Notes: generated by a model not told the origin, from the letters alone. Shown: positions 54,401-62,426, numbered from the stretch's first letter. The stretch is DNA of 64,000 bases from Leptospira perolatii (GCF_002811875.1 NZ_NPDZ01000005.1:199631-263630); one strand, 5' to 3'. Translations and numbers: made by a program.

Positions 54401-54540
54401 GACCTCCTTCTCCTCAGGGACCGATGGCCGCCTCCGTGATGGGAGGGCTGATCGTCTCTACCTTACTCACACTGATTTTTGTTCCAATGGCTTACGTATG
54501 GTACTTTAAGAAATTTGCAAGTAGTAAGAAATTAGTATGA
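51448..54540 (+). CDS. RND-superfamily transporter, first of two
   Basis: An inner-membrane pump of 1030 residues of the AcrB/MexB/CusA superfamily with 12 predicted helices and two large periplasmic loops. Landmarks: LPDISYPTLTV and PSEIETLITRPIEE near 35-70, SGVAIAGLQAIFICFLVLSFF near 328, the TM4 segment GGLAVGVGMMVDSSIVVLES near 391, and TM10 GMILLAGVVVNNAIILIEF near 925. Only one Asp is present in the VDSS motif where drug pumps have two. The substrate is unknown. It starts four bases after the Ig lipoprotein gene and overlaps the second RND gene by four bases (ATGA). Confidence 0.95.
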   Translation: MTSFFLRNKVTTLVTFLLVLLLGGISLRDLKIDLLPDISYPTLTVITIYENVSPSEIETLITRPIEEIVSSVNGVDRITSESLEGVSLVKIRFRWGTNMDSASIQTREKVDLVKGSLPIDAKKSIVLKFDPNDSPILQIAAIPVGIEPKELRYFLKKNIAPYFERVDGIAAVSITGGYEKQILVNLDRGKLNAYSLSPSEIIQRIASNNFNFPAGNIKREDREILVRTMGAFESVQSISDLVVNLSEAGAPVYLRSIAEVQDSYKERTSSSFLDDDECVAVVLKKEAGKNSVFVADAAKEVIESLNQEFGSKLKLVVVADQSEFIRGSISGVAIAGLQAIFICFLVLSFFLGTFRESAIVTLSIPVSVLVTLVIMYFQGMTLNTMSLGGLAVGVGMMVDSSIVVLESIFSFRTKYKDSFTAALDGTKDVIGSLFSSTVTSVVVFLPILFIEGIAASIFKEFALTITYSLISSFFVSISFIPVLCTMPIFASEGGGSSAFRAFWSFREKALNSLENLYIFWVRFAIQNPKKLTLSVLSLIPITFVLFALLPTELMPQVEKAELNAKIVLSPGSSLDRTIELSKRIISILNETGYAERTFLKAGYEERDLIVNPRGDFGLNRADLFLSLKSYRYGERLISETEEALKILENETGVQVIFTPAKDLLSDILPESSEGLTLEVSGQDLHLLKEICFEIADEISKQPGFGEVVTSFAEETPELRILLDRDKMASFGLSVEYVAKSLRATVKGEAATRFRRNDDEIPVLVRNQVRDRTGTESITESLFKLQSGAFVRLRDFSEIVSGTSSRKILRYDGKRVGLIKAQFLDMKYSDAIQLVDPILKKYSDRKEISILPGETKKIMDKSIDSLTFAILLSILLVYMVLASNMENIGLPLIILFSIFVSGAGVGLGLLLTGKSLNIVSVMGMILLAGVVVNNAIILIEFYQLHEKDYSSVEDLVIAGGRRRLNPILSTTATTILGMLPLLITFGPPSPQGPMAASVMGGLIVSTLLTLIFVPMAYVWYFKKFASSKKLV

Positions 54541-57500
54541 CAGGTGTATTCGAATTCTTTCTGAGAAGGCGAATCACTACTTTTATGATTTTCCTGGCAT
54601 TGTCTCTTTGGGGAATTCTATCTCTGAGATTCTTGCCGGTTTCTCTGATGCCTCCGACCGAGTCCCCGGCTCTTTCTGTAATTACAAAGTATCCTGGAGT
54701 TGCTCCGTCCAGAATTGAAGAAATCCTCACGAAACCTATGGAAGAACAGATCGTAGGAGTTGGGGGGATCGAGTCGATTTATTCCACTTCCGAAGAGGGA
54801 GAGTCCAGGATCAATGTATTGTTTTCTGAAGTGAGGGACATCACTTTAAAAGCAGTCGAACTGAAATCAAAGATCGACTTAATCCGAGATACTTTTCCTA
54901 GAGAGGTAGAAGAACCTACAGTGGTCAGGTACGATCCGAGCGATCGTCCTATCTTTATTGTAAAATTAGAATCAACTGTTTACTCTTTGAAAGATCTAAG
55001 AGAGATCGCAGAGAATAAAGTAAAGAAGAGACTAGAGAGAGTAGACGGGGTAAGCGAAATACGCGTCGGCGGCGGAAGATACAGAGAAATTACCGTAGAA
55101 GTGAATCGGGACGTACTCAATTTTTTGCAAATTCCGCTCTCCGAGGTAATGCAGAGAATCCGCTCTTCGAATGTAGACCTTCCTGCCGGAAGAATTTCAG
55201 TCGAAAACCAATGGCTAAATGTAAGGGTCCTCGGAAAATTTCCCGGAATCAAAACGATGGAGGAGATCAGCGTTCGATCTCCTAGCCAGGACAAGCTGAT
55301 TAAGCTAAAGGACATCGCAAAAGTATACGACGGCAATCGCGATAGAGAAGACATTTCTCGAGAAAACGGAAGCGAGAACGTAACACTTTATATTCAGAAG
55401 GCGGGAGACGCAAATACTCTTTCGGTCTGCGAAGGACTCAGAGAAGAACTGCAATTCGTACAATTTCCGAACGTTGCACAGGAAGTAACGTACGACCAAT
55501 CCGAATTTATACAAGTTTCGATCGATCGGGTGTCCGGTTCTGCTTTGACCGGTGGATTGATTGCTGTCTGTGTGATCTTTTTGTTCCTTAGAAATTTTAG
55601 AGCTACCTTGGTCGTAGGCGTGTCTATTCCTTTATCAATTGTGATCACTTTTGCGGTCATGTATTTGAGTAAAACCGGAATTAATGTGATGACTCTCGCA
55701 GGACTGGCGTTAGGTGCCGGACTATTGATCGATAACTCGGTCGTAGTGTTGGATCGAATTTTCTTTTTGAGACACCAATTGGATTCTAAGAAAAAGCAAC
55801 AAATGGAACTCCTTTCTGCAGAGTTGGTTTCCGGAAATGTAAAGAAAGGGAAATCTAAGAAAGAGGAGAAGGCGAAAGAAAAAACAAAAGGGAAGCCAAG
55901 AGAAAAGACGAAAGAAAAAGCAAACATAAGAATACAAGATCAAGTTGCGGAGTATACTACAGTTCCTATGCCTGCAAAGTCCGCTCAAAAGTCCGGGCTA
56001 TCCACAAACTCCGCGCAAGCAGAGACGCTGTATAACTCACAATTGGAGGGACAGCAGAATGCACAGCAGGAAAATCAAAGCATTATAGATCAGTCGGTCT
56101 TGAGCTTGTACAAAGAACTCACAGCTTCTACTCTCACGAATATTGCGGTATTTTTTCCTTTCTTTTTGGGTTCCAAGGAACTCAAGCAACTCTATGGTGG
56201 AATGGCGTCTACCGTCAGTTTTTCGATTCTAATTTCTTTGGCGGTTTCTTTATTATTCCTTCCGCAACTCGCAAAAATACTTCTGAGAAAGAGGGAAGAT
56301 TTTGAGTCGATCCACTTTAGGGAGGAGAAAATTTCAAAGGTTCGTTGGATTGGTCCGATCTTTCAAAAAATCTCCAGAGTATTGAATGCGATCAAGCTTG
56401 CACTCGGGAAAATACTTCCTAAGAAGTACCTCTACTCTTTTGAGCTAAATAGAGTTCGAAAGTCTTATCTAAACTTACTATCTGTATTTTTTAGAAAGCA
56501 GTATTTTGCTTATGCAATCTTGGGCGGAATTGTCCTCGCAGGGACTGCAGTATCACCTTTTCTTAAACAAGAATATATCGATCCAGTAGATGCGGGAGAG
56601 ATCAAGGCAAGCGTAGAGTTGGAGACAGGCACTCACTTGGAAGCTACCAGCGATCGAGTCAAACGAATCGAGGATACCATCAAGAAGGTTCCTGAAGTAG
56701 CAAAGATCTCCTCCAAGATCGAAAAGTGGCACGCAGACCTTTATATAAAATTAAAGCCAATGAACGAGCGCTCCAAAGATTCCCAGGAGCTAATCGAGGA
56801 ATTCAGGGAATTGACGGATCCTTTGCCGGACGTCTTCGTTTATTTTGTCGAAAATAGTTCCTCGGATTCCAGTCGAGAATTGGACATAGAGTTTATCGGA
56901 GACGATCCTGCAAAATTGAAACAAATCGCTAGGGAAGCCGCCGGAAAGCTGAAGACGATCGAAGGCATCCAAGAGACGGTCCTAAGATTTAGAGAAGGAA
57001 AGCAGGAGTTCCGACTGAACCTATTTCAGGATAAAATGGCTTTGTCGGGTCTCTCTTCTGAAGAAGTTGGAAATTATGTAAGGACTGCCATCCAAGGTTC
57101 GATACCTACTAAGTTTATCGAAGAATCTAAAGAAGTAGATATTCGAGTTCGATTTAGAGAACAAGATCGCCTGAATTTGAGTCAAGTGGCAAACTATAAA
57201 ATTCCTAGTACTAAATCTTCCGTATCTTTAGCAGAACTTTCCACGATGGTAGAAGCCGAAGGCGAGACCAAGATGTACCGGAAAAACAAAAGGAGGATGG
57301 TAACAATCACAGCTAAATTAGGAAATCTTGATTTAGGCTCGGCGGTTACCAAGGCGAGAGAAACCTTAAGCCAGATGAAGTTTCCGGATAATTATTATTA
57401 TGAATTCGGAAGTACTTTTAAGAAGTTGAAAAAGAACCAAAAAGAAATGGGGTTCATGATTTTTTTGGCGGTATTCTTGATCTATTCTATACTCGCTTCT

Positions 57501-58025
57501 CTTTTTGAATCGCTGCGGATTCCTTGGATTTTATTAGTGGCGGTTCCGCTTGGAGTATTTGCGGATCTGATCTTATTATTCTTATTTAGGATGTCTCTGA
57601 ATATTTCAGTGTACATCGGCTTTGTATTGTTAGCCGGAATTGCGATCAATAACTCCATCATGCTAGTGGATCAGGCATTGCATTTATTCAGGGAGAGCCG
57701 CGGGAAGGATCGAAAGTTTGCACTGATTCGCGCGATCGTAAGATCTTCCTCAGAAAGACTAAGGCCAATCTTAATGACCACATTGACAACTGTAACTGCT
57801 CTGATTCCGACTATGCTGGATTTTGGAGAGGGAAGTCAACTCTGGAGGCCACTTGCAATCACAGTATTTTTTGGACTTAGCATTTCGACCTTCTTGACTT
57901 TGTTAGTCGTTCCGATCTTATTTTTCGTTTCGGAAAGGGGAACTTTAGGAACAGGGAAAACAGATCAAAATTGGGTCAGAAGAATCCTTTCGATTTTTCG
58001 GAAGAAGTCCGTTTTTGAGGGCTGA
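54537..58025 (+). CDS. RND-superfamily transporter, second of two, with a large cytoplasmic insert
   Basis: A 1162-residue RND pump. Landmarks: LMPPTESPALSVITKYPGV near 36, SALTGGLIAVCVIFLFLRNF near 337, TM4 LAGLALGAGLLIDNSVVVLD near 384, and TM10 GFVLLAGIAINNSIMLVDQA near 1032. It is over 100 residues longer than its neighbour because of an insert after RIFFLRHQLDSKKKQQ (residues about 416-520, bases 55782-56100). The insert has a Lys/Glu tract near residues 437-463 and then a Gln/Ser/Asn-rich part. By topology it lies in the cytoplasmic loop after TM4. The two RND genes probably form a heteromeric pump like MdtBC. Confidence 0.94.
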   Translation: MTGVFEFFLRRRITTFMIFLALSLWGILSLRFLPVSLMPPTESPALSVITKYPGVAPSRIEEILTKPMEEQIVGVGGIESIYSTSEEGESRINVLFSEVRDITLKAVELKSKIDLIRDTFPREVEEPTVVRYDPSDRPIFIVKLESTVYSLKDLREIAENKVKKRLERVDGVSEIRVGGGRYREITVEVNRDVLNFLQIPLSEVMQRIRSSNVDLPAGRISVENQWLNVRVLGKFPGIKTMEEISVRSPSQDKLIKLKDIAKVYDGNRDREDISRENGSENVTLYIQKAGDANTLSVCEGLREELQFVQFPNVAQEVTYDQSEFIQVSIDRVSGSALTGGLIAVCVIFLFLRNFRATLVVGVSIPLSIVITFAVMYLSKTGINVMTLAGLALGAGLLIDNSVVVLDRIFFLRHQLDSKKKQQMELLSAELVSGNVKKGKSKKEEKAKEKTKGKPREKTKEKANIRIQDQVAEYTTVPMPAKSAQKSGLSTNSAQAETLYNSQLEGQQNAQQENQSIIDQSVLSLYKELTASTLTNIAVFFPFFLGSKELKQLYGGMASTVSFSILISLAVSLLFLPQLAKILLRKREDFESIHFREEKISKVRWIGPIFQKISRVLNAIKLALGKILPKKYLYSFELNRVRKSYLNLLSVFFRKQYFAYAILGGIVLAGTAVSPFLKQEYIDPVDAGEIKASVELETGTHLEATSDRVKRIEDTIKKVPEVAKISSKIEKWHADLYIKLKPMNERSKDSQELIEEFRELTDPLPDVFVYFVENSSSDSSRELDIEFIGDDPAKLKQIAREAAGKLKTIEGIQETVLRFREGKQEFRLNLFQDKMALSGLSSEEVGNYVRTAIQGSIPTKFIEESKEVDIRVRFREQDRLNLSQVANYKIPSTKSSVSLAELSTMVEAEGETKMYRKNKRRMVTITAKLGNLDLGSAVTKARETLSQMKFPDNYYYEFGSTFKKLKKNQKEMGFMIFLAVFLIYSILASLFESLRIPWILLVAVPLGVFADLILLFLFRMSLNISVYIGFVLLAGIAINNSIMLVDQALHLFRESRGKDRKFALIRAIVRSSSERLRPILMTTLTTVTALIPTMLDFGEGSQLWRPLAITVFFGLSISTFLTLLVVPILFFVSERGTLGTGKTDQNWVRRILSIFRKKSVFEG

Positions 58026-58037
58026 AAAACTTGAGGA

Positions 58038-58448
58038 TCAGATTGGATGTGGATCTATATGTAACTTTTTCAAAGATTTAATGAATCCTTGGTCAAAAGT
58101 CGCAATTTTGGCTTCTAATGTTTTGCTGGCAGCGGCTAGGACTGCGTCACCATAATCTTTGATATGTTTCGGCCATAAGGAAAGTATAGTTTCCGGGTAA
58201 TAAGCTGGTTCGAACAGAACCCCTGGATTTGCCATAAGATCCTGAATGATTTGATGGATCTCTTTTTGCTCAACGGAGTAAATGCTTTTGAAAACGAATA
58301 CAATCTCGGAAATATTGTGAGAGGTCAGTATGACTTCATACTCTAATCGCGAGATTCTTTCCCAAAAGGAAACCATTTTCTGATGTTGTTCTTGGTTTCT
58401 TTGGTTCAAGAAGGAAAGGTAACAATTAGTATCTAAAATGAGTTTCAT
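58038..58448 (-). CDS. PIN-domain toxin (VapC-like)
   Basis: A 136-residue PIN-domain ribonuclease. The catalytic acidic residues sit in LILDTNCYLSFL (Asp6), NISEIVFVF (Glu near 47), YGDAVLAAASKT (Asp near 98) and ATFDQGF (Asp near 118), the usual four-residue pattern. Such toxins cleave tRNA or rRNA when not held by the antitoxin. The start overlaps the antitoxin stop by four bases. The stop is 12 bases from the RND stop. Confidence 0.85.
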   Translation of the reverse strand: MKLILDTNCYLSFLNQRNQEQHQKMVSFWERISRLEYEVILTSHNISEIVFVFKSIYSVEQKEIHQIIQDLMANPGVLFEPAYYPETILSLWPKHIKDYGDAVLAAASKTLEAKIATFDQGFIKSLKKLHIDPHPI

Positions 58449-58687
58449 TTAGAATATCTTTTGGCTCTTTCTTCCCATGCTTTCTTAATGTCAGATTTTG
58501 TTTCAGTAGATCCTTTATTTAGGAAACCTTTATATTTGAGGAACGGTTTATTCGCAGATTCTATATGAATCCCCTGTTCGTCAATTGACCACTCGATCAC
58601 GTCCTTCATGGAAAGCTTCAGAGAGTCCCTGATTTCTTTAGGAATCGTTATTTGATACTTTGAAGTTATTTTAGATCTTAGCTTCAT
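58445..58687 (-). CDS. AbrB/MazE-type antitoxin of the PIN toxin
   Basis: An 80-residue DNA-binding protein of the swapped-hairpin AbrB group: MKLRSKITSKYQITIPKEI is the standard start, with KEIRDSL and DVIEWSIDEQGIHI following. The C-terminal KAWEERAKRY tail is the part expected to cover the toxin. ATG 58687 is preferred over the longer frame from 58747, since the family begins here. The operator described at 58685-58719 includes its start codon, pointing to autoregulation. Confidence 0.85.
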   Translation of the reverse strand: MKLRSKITSKYQITIPKEIRDSLKLSMKDVIEWSIDEQGIHIESANKPFLKYKGFLNKGSTETKSDIKKAWEERAKRYSK

Positions 58688-58723
58688 GTCCTTACGATAG
58701 CACAAAAGGTAAGGACATGTCAA
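58685..58723 (-). promoter_or_regulatory. Promoter and inverted-repeat operator of the PIN/AbrB toxin-antitoxin operon
   Basis: CATGTCCTTAC (58685-58695) and GTAAGGACATG (58709-58719) form a perfect 11-bp inverted repeat with a 13-base spacer. On the minus strand a -35-like TTGACA (58723-58718) and a -10-like TATCGT (58699-58694), 18 bases apart, overlap it. The left arm contains the antitoxin start codon. This layout fits repression by the antitoxin-toxin complex. A transcript starting about seven bases after the -10 would begin at the ATG, which would be leaderless. Confidence 0.7.
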
Positions 58724-58744
58724 GGTAAATAGGTCAAATCGCAG

Positions 58745-58800
58745 CAACTATTGGCTTCTAATGTTTTGCTGGTAGCGGCTAAAACAGCAAGCTCAATGGA
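58745..58800 (-). pseudogene. Vestige of a second PIN-domain toxin gene
   Basis: Bases 58751-58780 repeat 58108-58137 with one mismatch in 30 (22 identical, one change, then eight identical matched bases). Read on the minus strand the copy encodes LAVLAATSKTLEAN, matching the DAVLAAASKTLEAK segment of the intact toxin, and is closed by stops on both sides. It is the remnant of a duplicated or replaced toxin gene, lying between the antitoxin promoter and the end of the adaptor gene. Confidence 0.7.
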
Positions 58801-58818
58801 TCTGTTTACTATCCGAGC

Positions 58819-60228
58819 TTACTTGGAAGTAGAAGTAGAAGAAGAACTAGGAGTGGCTTCTGGAACCGGCTCTCCTTCTTTGATTCCACCAACGTTTCCG
58901 ATCGCGATGAGCTCTCCCTCGAAAAGATCTCCGGAGATTCTGGATTTTTCTCCGCTGACACCTTCAATCTTGATCTGCTTTTTGAAGAGGAGGCCGTTCT
59001 TTGCGGAGAAAATATACCCTTGGTCTTTTTCCTTTCCGGGTAAAATGCTTTTTGCGGGAACATAGAATGCAGGTTGAGGATTGAGGTCTTTGATTTCTGC
59101 TCTCGCAAACATCCCGGGTTTCAGTTCGTTTTTGTCGTTTTGGTAGAGGATTTTTACTTCGGAAGCTCTACTTTGCGGATCGACCAGAGGACTGATAATG
59201 AGCACTTTGCCTTTGAAGATTCTTTTCGGAAACGCGTCCACTGTGAAATCTACTTCTTGGCCTTCTTTAATTCGGCCCAGGTCAGTTTCGTTGATCGAAT
59301 ATTTGAGCAGAAGTTCGGAATCGTCGACCACTACAAATAGCGCCTGGCTCTCCTTAACTGCTTCTCCTGGAAAAATGGATCGAACTGCGACGATTCCTTT
59401 GAGGGGAGAGAGGATCGTGGACTCGTGAATTAAAAGCTTAGTTGCGTCTATGCTCGCTTGGATGTTTTTGAGGTTTGCTACTGCGATGTCTAACTCTGAT
59501 TTTTCTACAATCGTATTTAAGTCAACGAGTGCATCTTTGAGTTGGCTCTTGTCAGAAGGCACTTTCATGCCGGCCCTTTGTAAGTCTTCGGGTCGGTATC
59601 CCACCATAAGAGTGTCTAAGTTCTTTTGCGCTTTGAAATAGTTGGTTTGAGCGGAAACTAGTCCGGTCTCTAATCCTTTTAGTTCGGATTCCGAGACCGC
59701 ACCTATTTTAAATAATTCTAATTTATTTTGGTACGTTCTATTTAGATTGTCGTAAGTTGCTTTGGAGTCTTTGAGATCTGCACTTGCTTTTTCTATATTT
59801 GTGAGTTCTTTTTCGACACGTTGTTTGGACTGTATGTATCTTGCGCGTGTCAACTCAATCTGTTTGTTTTGGACTTCGAAGGAGGCCATATCCTTTTTTA
59901 GTTGGATTTCGAGATTGAGTGTTTCGATTTTTGCGAGGGGAGTTCCCTTACTGACCTTGGCGCCTTCTTCCTTGAAGATTTTTTCTACTCTGCCTAAAAC
60001 CTTGGAGCTTACTTCCGCTTTTTTGTAGTGAGAAACGCTTCCCAAGGCGAAGATTACGGTTTGTTCTTTCGTAAGAGAAAGAGGAACCATTTCGAAAGGT
60101 GCTTTTGCGCTTTCTTTTTCTGTCTTGTCCTTTTTTCCGCAATCGATGAAAAGAAGAATGAATAGAATTGAGAGTATATTCAGGAATTTGTATATAGATA
60201 CTGTAGGAGTCGAAATTCCACGGAGCAT
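58819..60228 (-). CDS. RND efflux membrane-fusion (periplasmic adaptor) lipoprotein
   Basis: A 469-residue HlyD/AcrA-family adaptor. The lipobox region ILLFIDC gives Cys30. The first lipoyl half is VSSKVLGRVEKIFKEEGAKVSKGTPLAKIE (near 73-102), a long coiled-coil hairpin covers about 105-260, and the second lipoyl half and barrel follow (STILSPLKGIVAVRSIFPGEAV near 275, and LKPGMFARAEI near 375). The C-terminus is a Ser/Thr tail. It would link a TolC channel to an RND pump; the only RND pumps nearby are the convergent pair. Two bases separate it from the TolC gene. Confidence 0.92.
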   Translation of the reverse strand: MLRGISTPTVSIYKFLNILSILFILLFIDCGKKDKTEKESAKAPFEMVPLSLTKEQTVIFALGSVSHYKKAEVSSKVLGRVEKIFKEEGAKVSKGTPLAKIETLNLEIQLKKDMASFEVQNKQIELTRARYIQSKQRVEKELTNIEKASADLKDSKATYDNLNRTYQNKLELFKIGAVSESELKGLETGLVSAQTNYFKAQKNLDTLMVGYRPEDLQRAGMKVPSDKSQLKDALVDLNTIVEKSELDIAVANLKNIQASIDATKLLIHESTILSPLKGIVAVRSIFPGEAVKESQALFVVVDDSELLLKYSINETDLGRIKEGQEVDFTVDAFPKRIFKGKVLIISPLVDPQSRASEVKILYQNDKNELKPGMFARAEIKDLNPQPAFYVPAKSILPGKEKDQGYIFSAKNGLLFKKQIKIEGVSGEKSRISGDLFEGELIAIGNVGGIKEGEPVPEATPSSSSTSTSK

Positions 60229-60230
60229 AT

Positions 60231-61664
60231 TTAGTTTGTCCTAGTTTTGATTAATTCTAGAGAGTCTAGGTTTGCGCCAACCGCCATTTCTAATTGAGAA
60301 ACCGCGGTCATGAATTGCACTCTATTTGCGATCATCGCGTTCACGGCTTCCACATAAAAAATTTCGGTTTCGGCCAGGTCTACCCTGCGCACATCTCCGA
60401 GACCCACTTGCTTTTCCTTGATTCTTAGTCGTTTTTCAAATACTTTCGCGTTCTCGTCAGCAAGTTTTAAAGCTTCCCAAGCAAGTCTGTAGTTTTGTAG
60501 CGCTTTGGAAACTTCGATTCGGATAATATCGTCAAGTTGGGCCCTTGTTAATCTAGCTTGTTCTGCAGCAATTCCGGTTTGTGCAATTTTTCTTTTGTAC
60601 TGGAGGTTGTCCATAATTCCGAGAGTAGTCGTCGAAGTTAGGGATCGATTCGTATCGTCGTTTCTGGAGATATAATTGGAAGTATCCTGCAGTGTATTTG
60701 CGCCCAAAGCCATGCTGACTCTGAAATTGAATCCGTATTCTCTTTGCTTTGGCTCGAATCTGTCCCCGGAGGCTGCGTAAAATCCACCGACAGAGATACT
60801 CGGAATATAGAAAGATTTTGCGATTTCGTATTCGGACATTGCCTGTAGCTCAGCTGCCTTGGTGCGATCGAATTCTACCCGAGAACGGAAGGCAAGTCCT
60901 ACGAGCTGGTCCAAAGGCAATTCCTTGTAGTTAAAAGTAATTCCGTTCAGAATGTCTGCAGCCAATCGAATTCTTGCAGAACTTGGAAGACGCAATTGTA
61001 TTTTGAATTCCTCGATCCCGCTTAAGAATGAACTTTCTGTCCTCTTGTTTTGTAATATGATTTCGTTTAACCTATTCTCAATTTGCAGTACTTGCACTTC
61101 CGTAGTTTCACCGAGCTGCTGTTCTCGCTTGGCAAATCGTAGTTGCTCTTTTTGTCTTTCGATCGAGCGATTTTGCATTTCAAACTGAGCCTTGTTGCTT
61201 AGAAGGTTGAAGTAAGCGGAGCGAACTTTGAACTTTAGGTTGTTTACTGCGAGTAGAAAATCATATCTAGAAAGGTTTAGGTCGTTTAGGGCCGCTTGCA
61301 ACGCAAGAGATCTCCTGCCTCCATCGAATACGATTTGTTCCATCGTAAGTGCCAAACGTTGAGACCTGCTATCAGATTCGTTTTCGATCACGTTCGCGTT
61401 TCGGAACCAGGAAACAGAAGCGGTCGGGAAATAGGTTCTCCAGTTTTCCTTAACAATCAGTGTCTTGATGGATTGTTGACTAGAGATAAGTTTCATCTCC
61501 GGACTATTTTCTACGGCAATATCCTCTGCTTTTCTCTGATCGAGTACGAGCATCTCATCTCCACCCATTAATAGAGATGGGAAAAGGAACCATAGGAAAA
61601 GTAAGAAATTTCTTTTGCTCTTTTGAATCGAGCCGAATGAATTTATCGCATGGAGTTTACGCAT
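60231..61664 (-). CDS. TolC-family outer-membrane efflux protein
   Basis: A 477-residue protein with an N-terminal signal segment (RNFLLFLWFLFPSLL near 18-32) and the TolC-type repeat: LDQRKAEDIAVENSPEMKLI near 41-60 and the matching second half LRIKEKQVGLGDVRRVDLAE near 415. Long coiled-coil stretches (LRFAKREQQLGETTEVQVLQIENRL near 170, RAQLDDIIRIEVSKALQNYR near 375) form the periplasmic tunnel and the beta strands the outer-membrane barrel. It is the exit duct for the adaptor gene two bases downstream. Confidence 0.92.
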   Translation of the reverse strand: MRKLHAINSFGSIQKSKRNFLLFLWFLFPSLLMGGDEMLVLDQRKAEDIAVENSPEMKLISSQQSIKTLIVKENWRTYFPTASVSWFRNANVIENESDSRSQRLALTMEQIVFDGGRRSLALQAALNDLNLSRYDFLLAVNNLKFKVRSAYFNLLSNKAQFEMQNRSIERQKEQLRFAKREQQLGETTEVQVLQIENRLNEIILQNKRTESSFLSGIEEFKIQLRLPSSARIRLAADILNGITFNYKELPLDQLVGLAFRSRVEFDRTKAAELQAMSEYEIAKSFYIPSISVGGFYAASGDRFEPKQREYGFNFRVSMALGANTLQDTSNYISRNDDTNRSLTSTTTLGIMDNLQYKRKIAQTGIAAEQARLTRAQLDDIIRIEVSKALQNYRLAWEALKLADENAKVFEKRLRIKEKQVGLGDVRRVDLAETEIFYVEAVNAMIANRVQFMTAVSQLEMAVGANLDSLELIKTRTN

Positions 61665-61706
61665 TCTTTCGCTTTCCTTGACTTACTTAGCAGATCGTTT
61701 CTTTTT

Positions 61707-62426
61707 CTATTCCCAGAACTTCCATTTGAAACCGCTATTGGTTTCTCTTCCAATGAGCGATGCCAGTCGTCCCGCCACCATTTCAGCTAGTGTGGAATTG
61801 TTTTCAAAGATTTCTGTAGGAGCCGATGAGTTTACCTTTACTTGGCCGACCAAACTACCAGAGGAGGAGTAGATTCTTACGAAAATACCTGTGGTGAATT
61901 GCTCGTCCAAGATATTGCCGGTCTTTTTTTCATAGATATAGCCATCGATGTATAGATCACATTTTGCTAATGCACATGCTTTTTGAATGGTCTCTTTACT
62001 CAGCTCGAAGGGCTTTTCCCCGGAATCAGAGGAAAGGGGAGGTGCAGCAGAGAGTAGACTTGAAGTTGTGGCGGATGGATTTGAGCTCGCCGAACTTGCA
62101 CCAGCGGGTGCTGAAGCGGAAGTCTGGGATGTTTGGTCTTGCGTTTTACTGACCGAGAGAGACTCTTGGATGACAACATCAATCTCTTCTTTTAATAGAA
62201 AGAATCGCAAGTTATTCGTGAAGTTTTCACTGGTAAATCCTGCGAAGTTTGCCGGCTTTGCAGTAAAGCGATCGAGCGCAATTCTTCGAACAGATGGAAA
62301 CTTTTCGGTAGGATTTTTCGCCTCAGATAGTTCGGTACCCCAACGAACCTTTTGTCTTTGGAATGTGGAACAGGAAGCAAAAGCTACGTAAAATAAAAGC
62401 AAAATAGCTATTTGAAGTATCTTCAT
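61707..62426 (-). CDS. Hypothetical lipoprotein heading the TolC-adaptor operon
   Basis: A 239-residue lipoprotein from ATG 62426 with lipobox region VAFASC (Cys19). A Ser/Ala/Thr-rich segment (about 110-145, SASAPAGASSASSN) probably forms a flexible loop. The flanks resemble small periplasmic proteins of the CsgG/LPP20 type: FPSVRRIALDRFTAKP near 43 and ACALAKCDLYIDGYIYEKKTG near 158, then a C-terminal EMVAGRLASLIG helix. Assignment is uncertain. It precedes the TolC gene by 42 bases and is divergent from the lipoprotein gene at 62584. Confidence 0.68.
   Translation of the reverse strand: MKILQIAILLLFYVAFASCSTFQRQKVRWGTELSEAKNPTEKFPSVRRIALDRFTAKPANFAGFTSENFTNNLRFFLLKEEIDVVIQESLSVSKTQDQTSQTSASAPAGASSASSNPSATTSSLLSAAPPLSSDSGEKPFELSKETIQKACALAKCDLYIDGYIYEKKTGNILDEQFTTGIFVRIYSSSGSLVGQVKVNSSAPTEIFENNSTLAEMVAGRLASLIGRETNSGFKWKFWE

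Noticed and set aside
51448..58025. Loss of function of both RND pumps because drug-pump Asp and Lys residues are missing
   Set aside because: A single Asp in TM4 and NNA in TM10 are common in many working RND subfamilies, so this does not show inactivity.
61987..62391. 134-residue plus-strand ORF opposite the lipoprotein heading the TolC operon
   Set aside because: It is the shadow of the Ser/Ala-rich loop on the other strand; the lipoprotein frame has a lipobox and good context.
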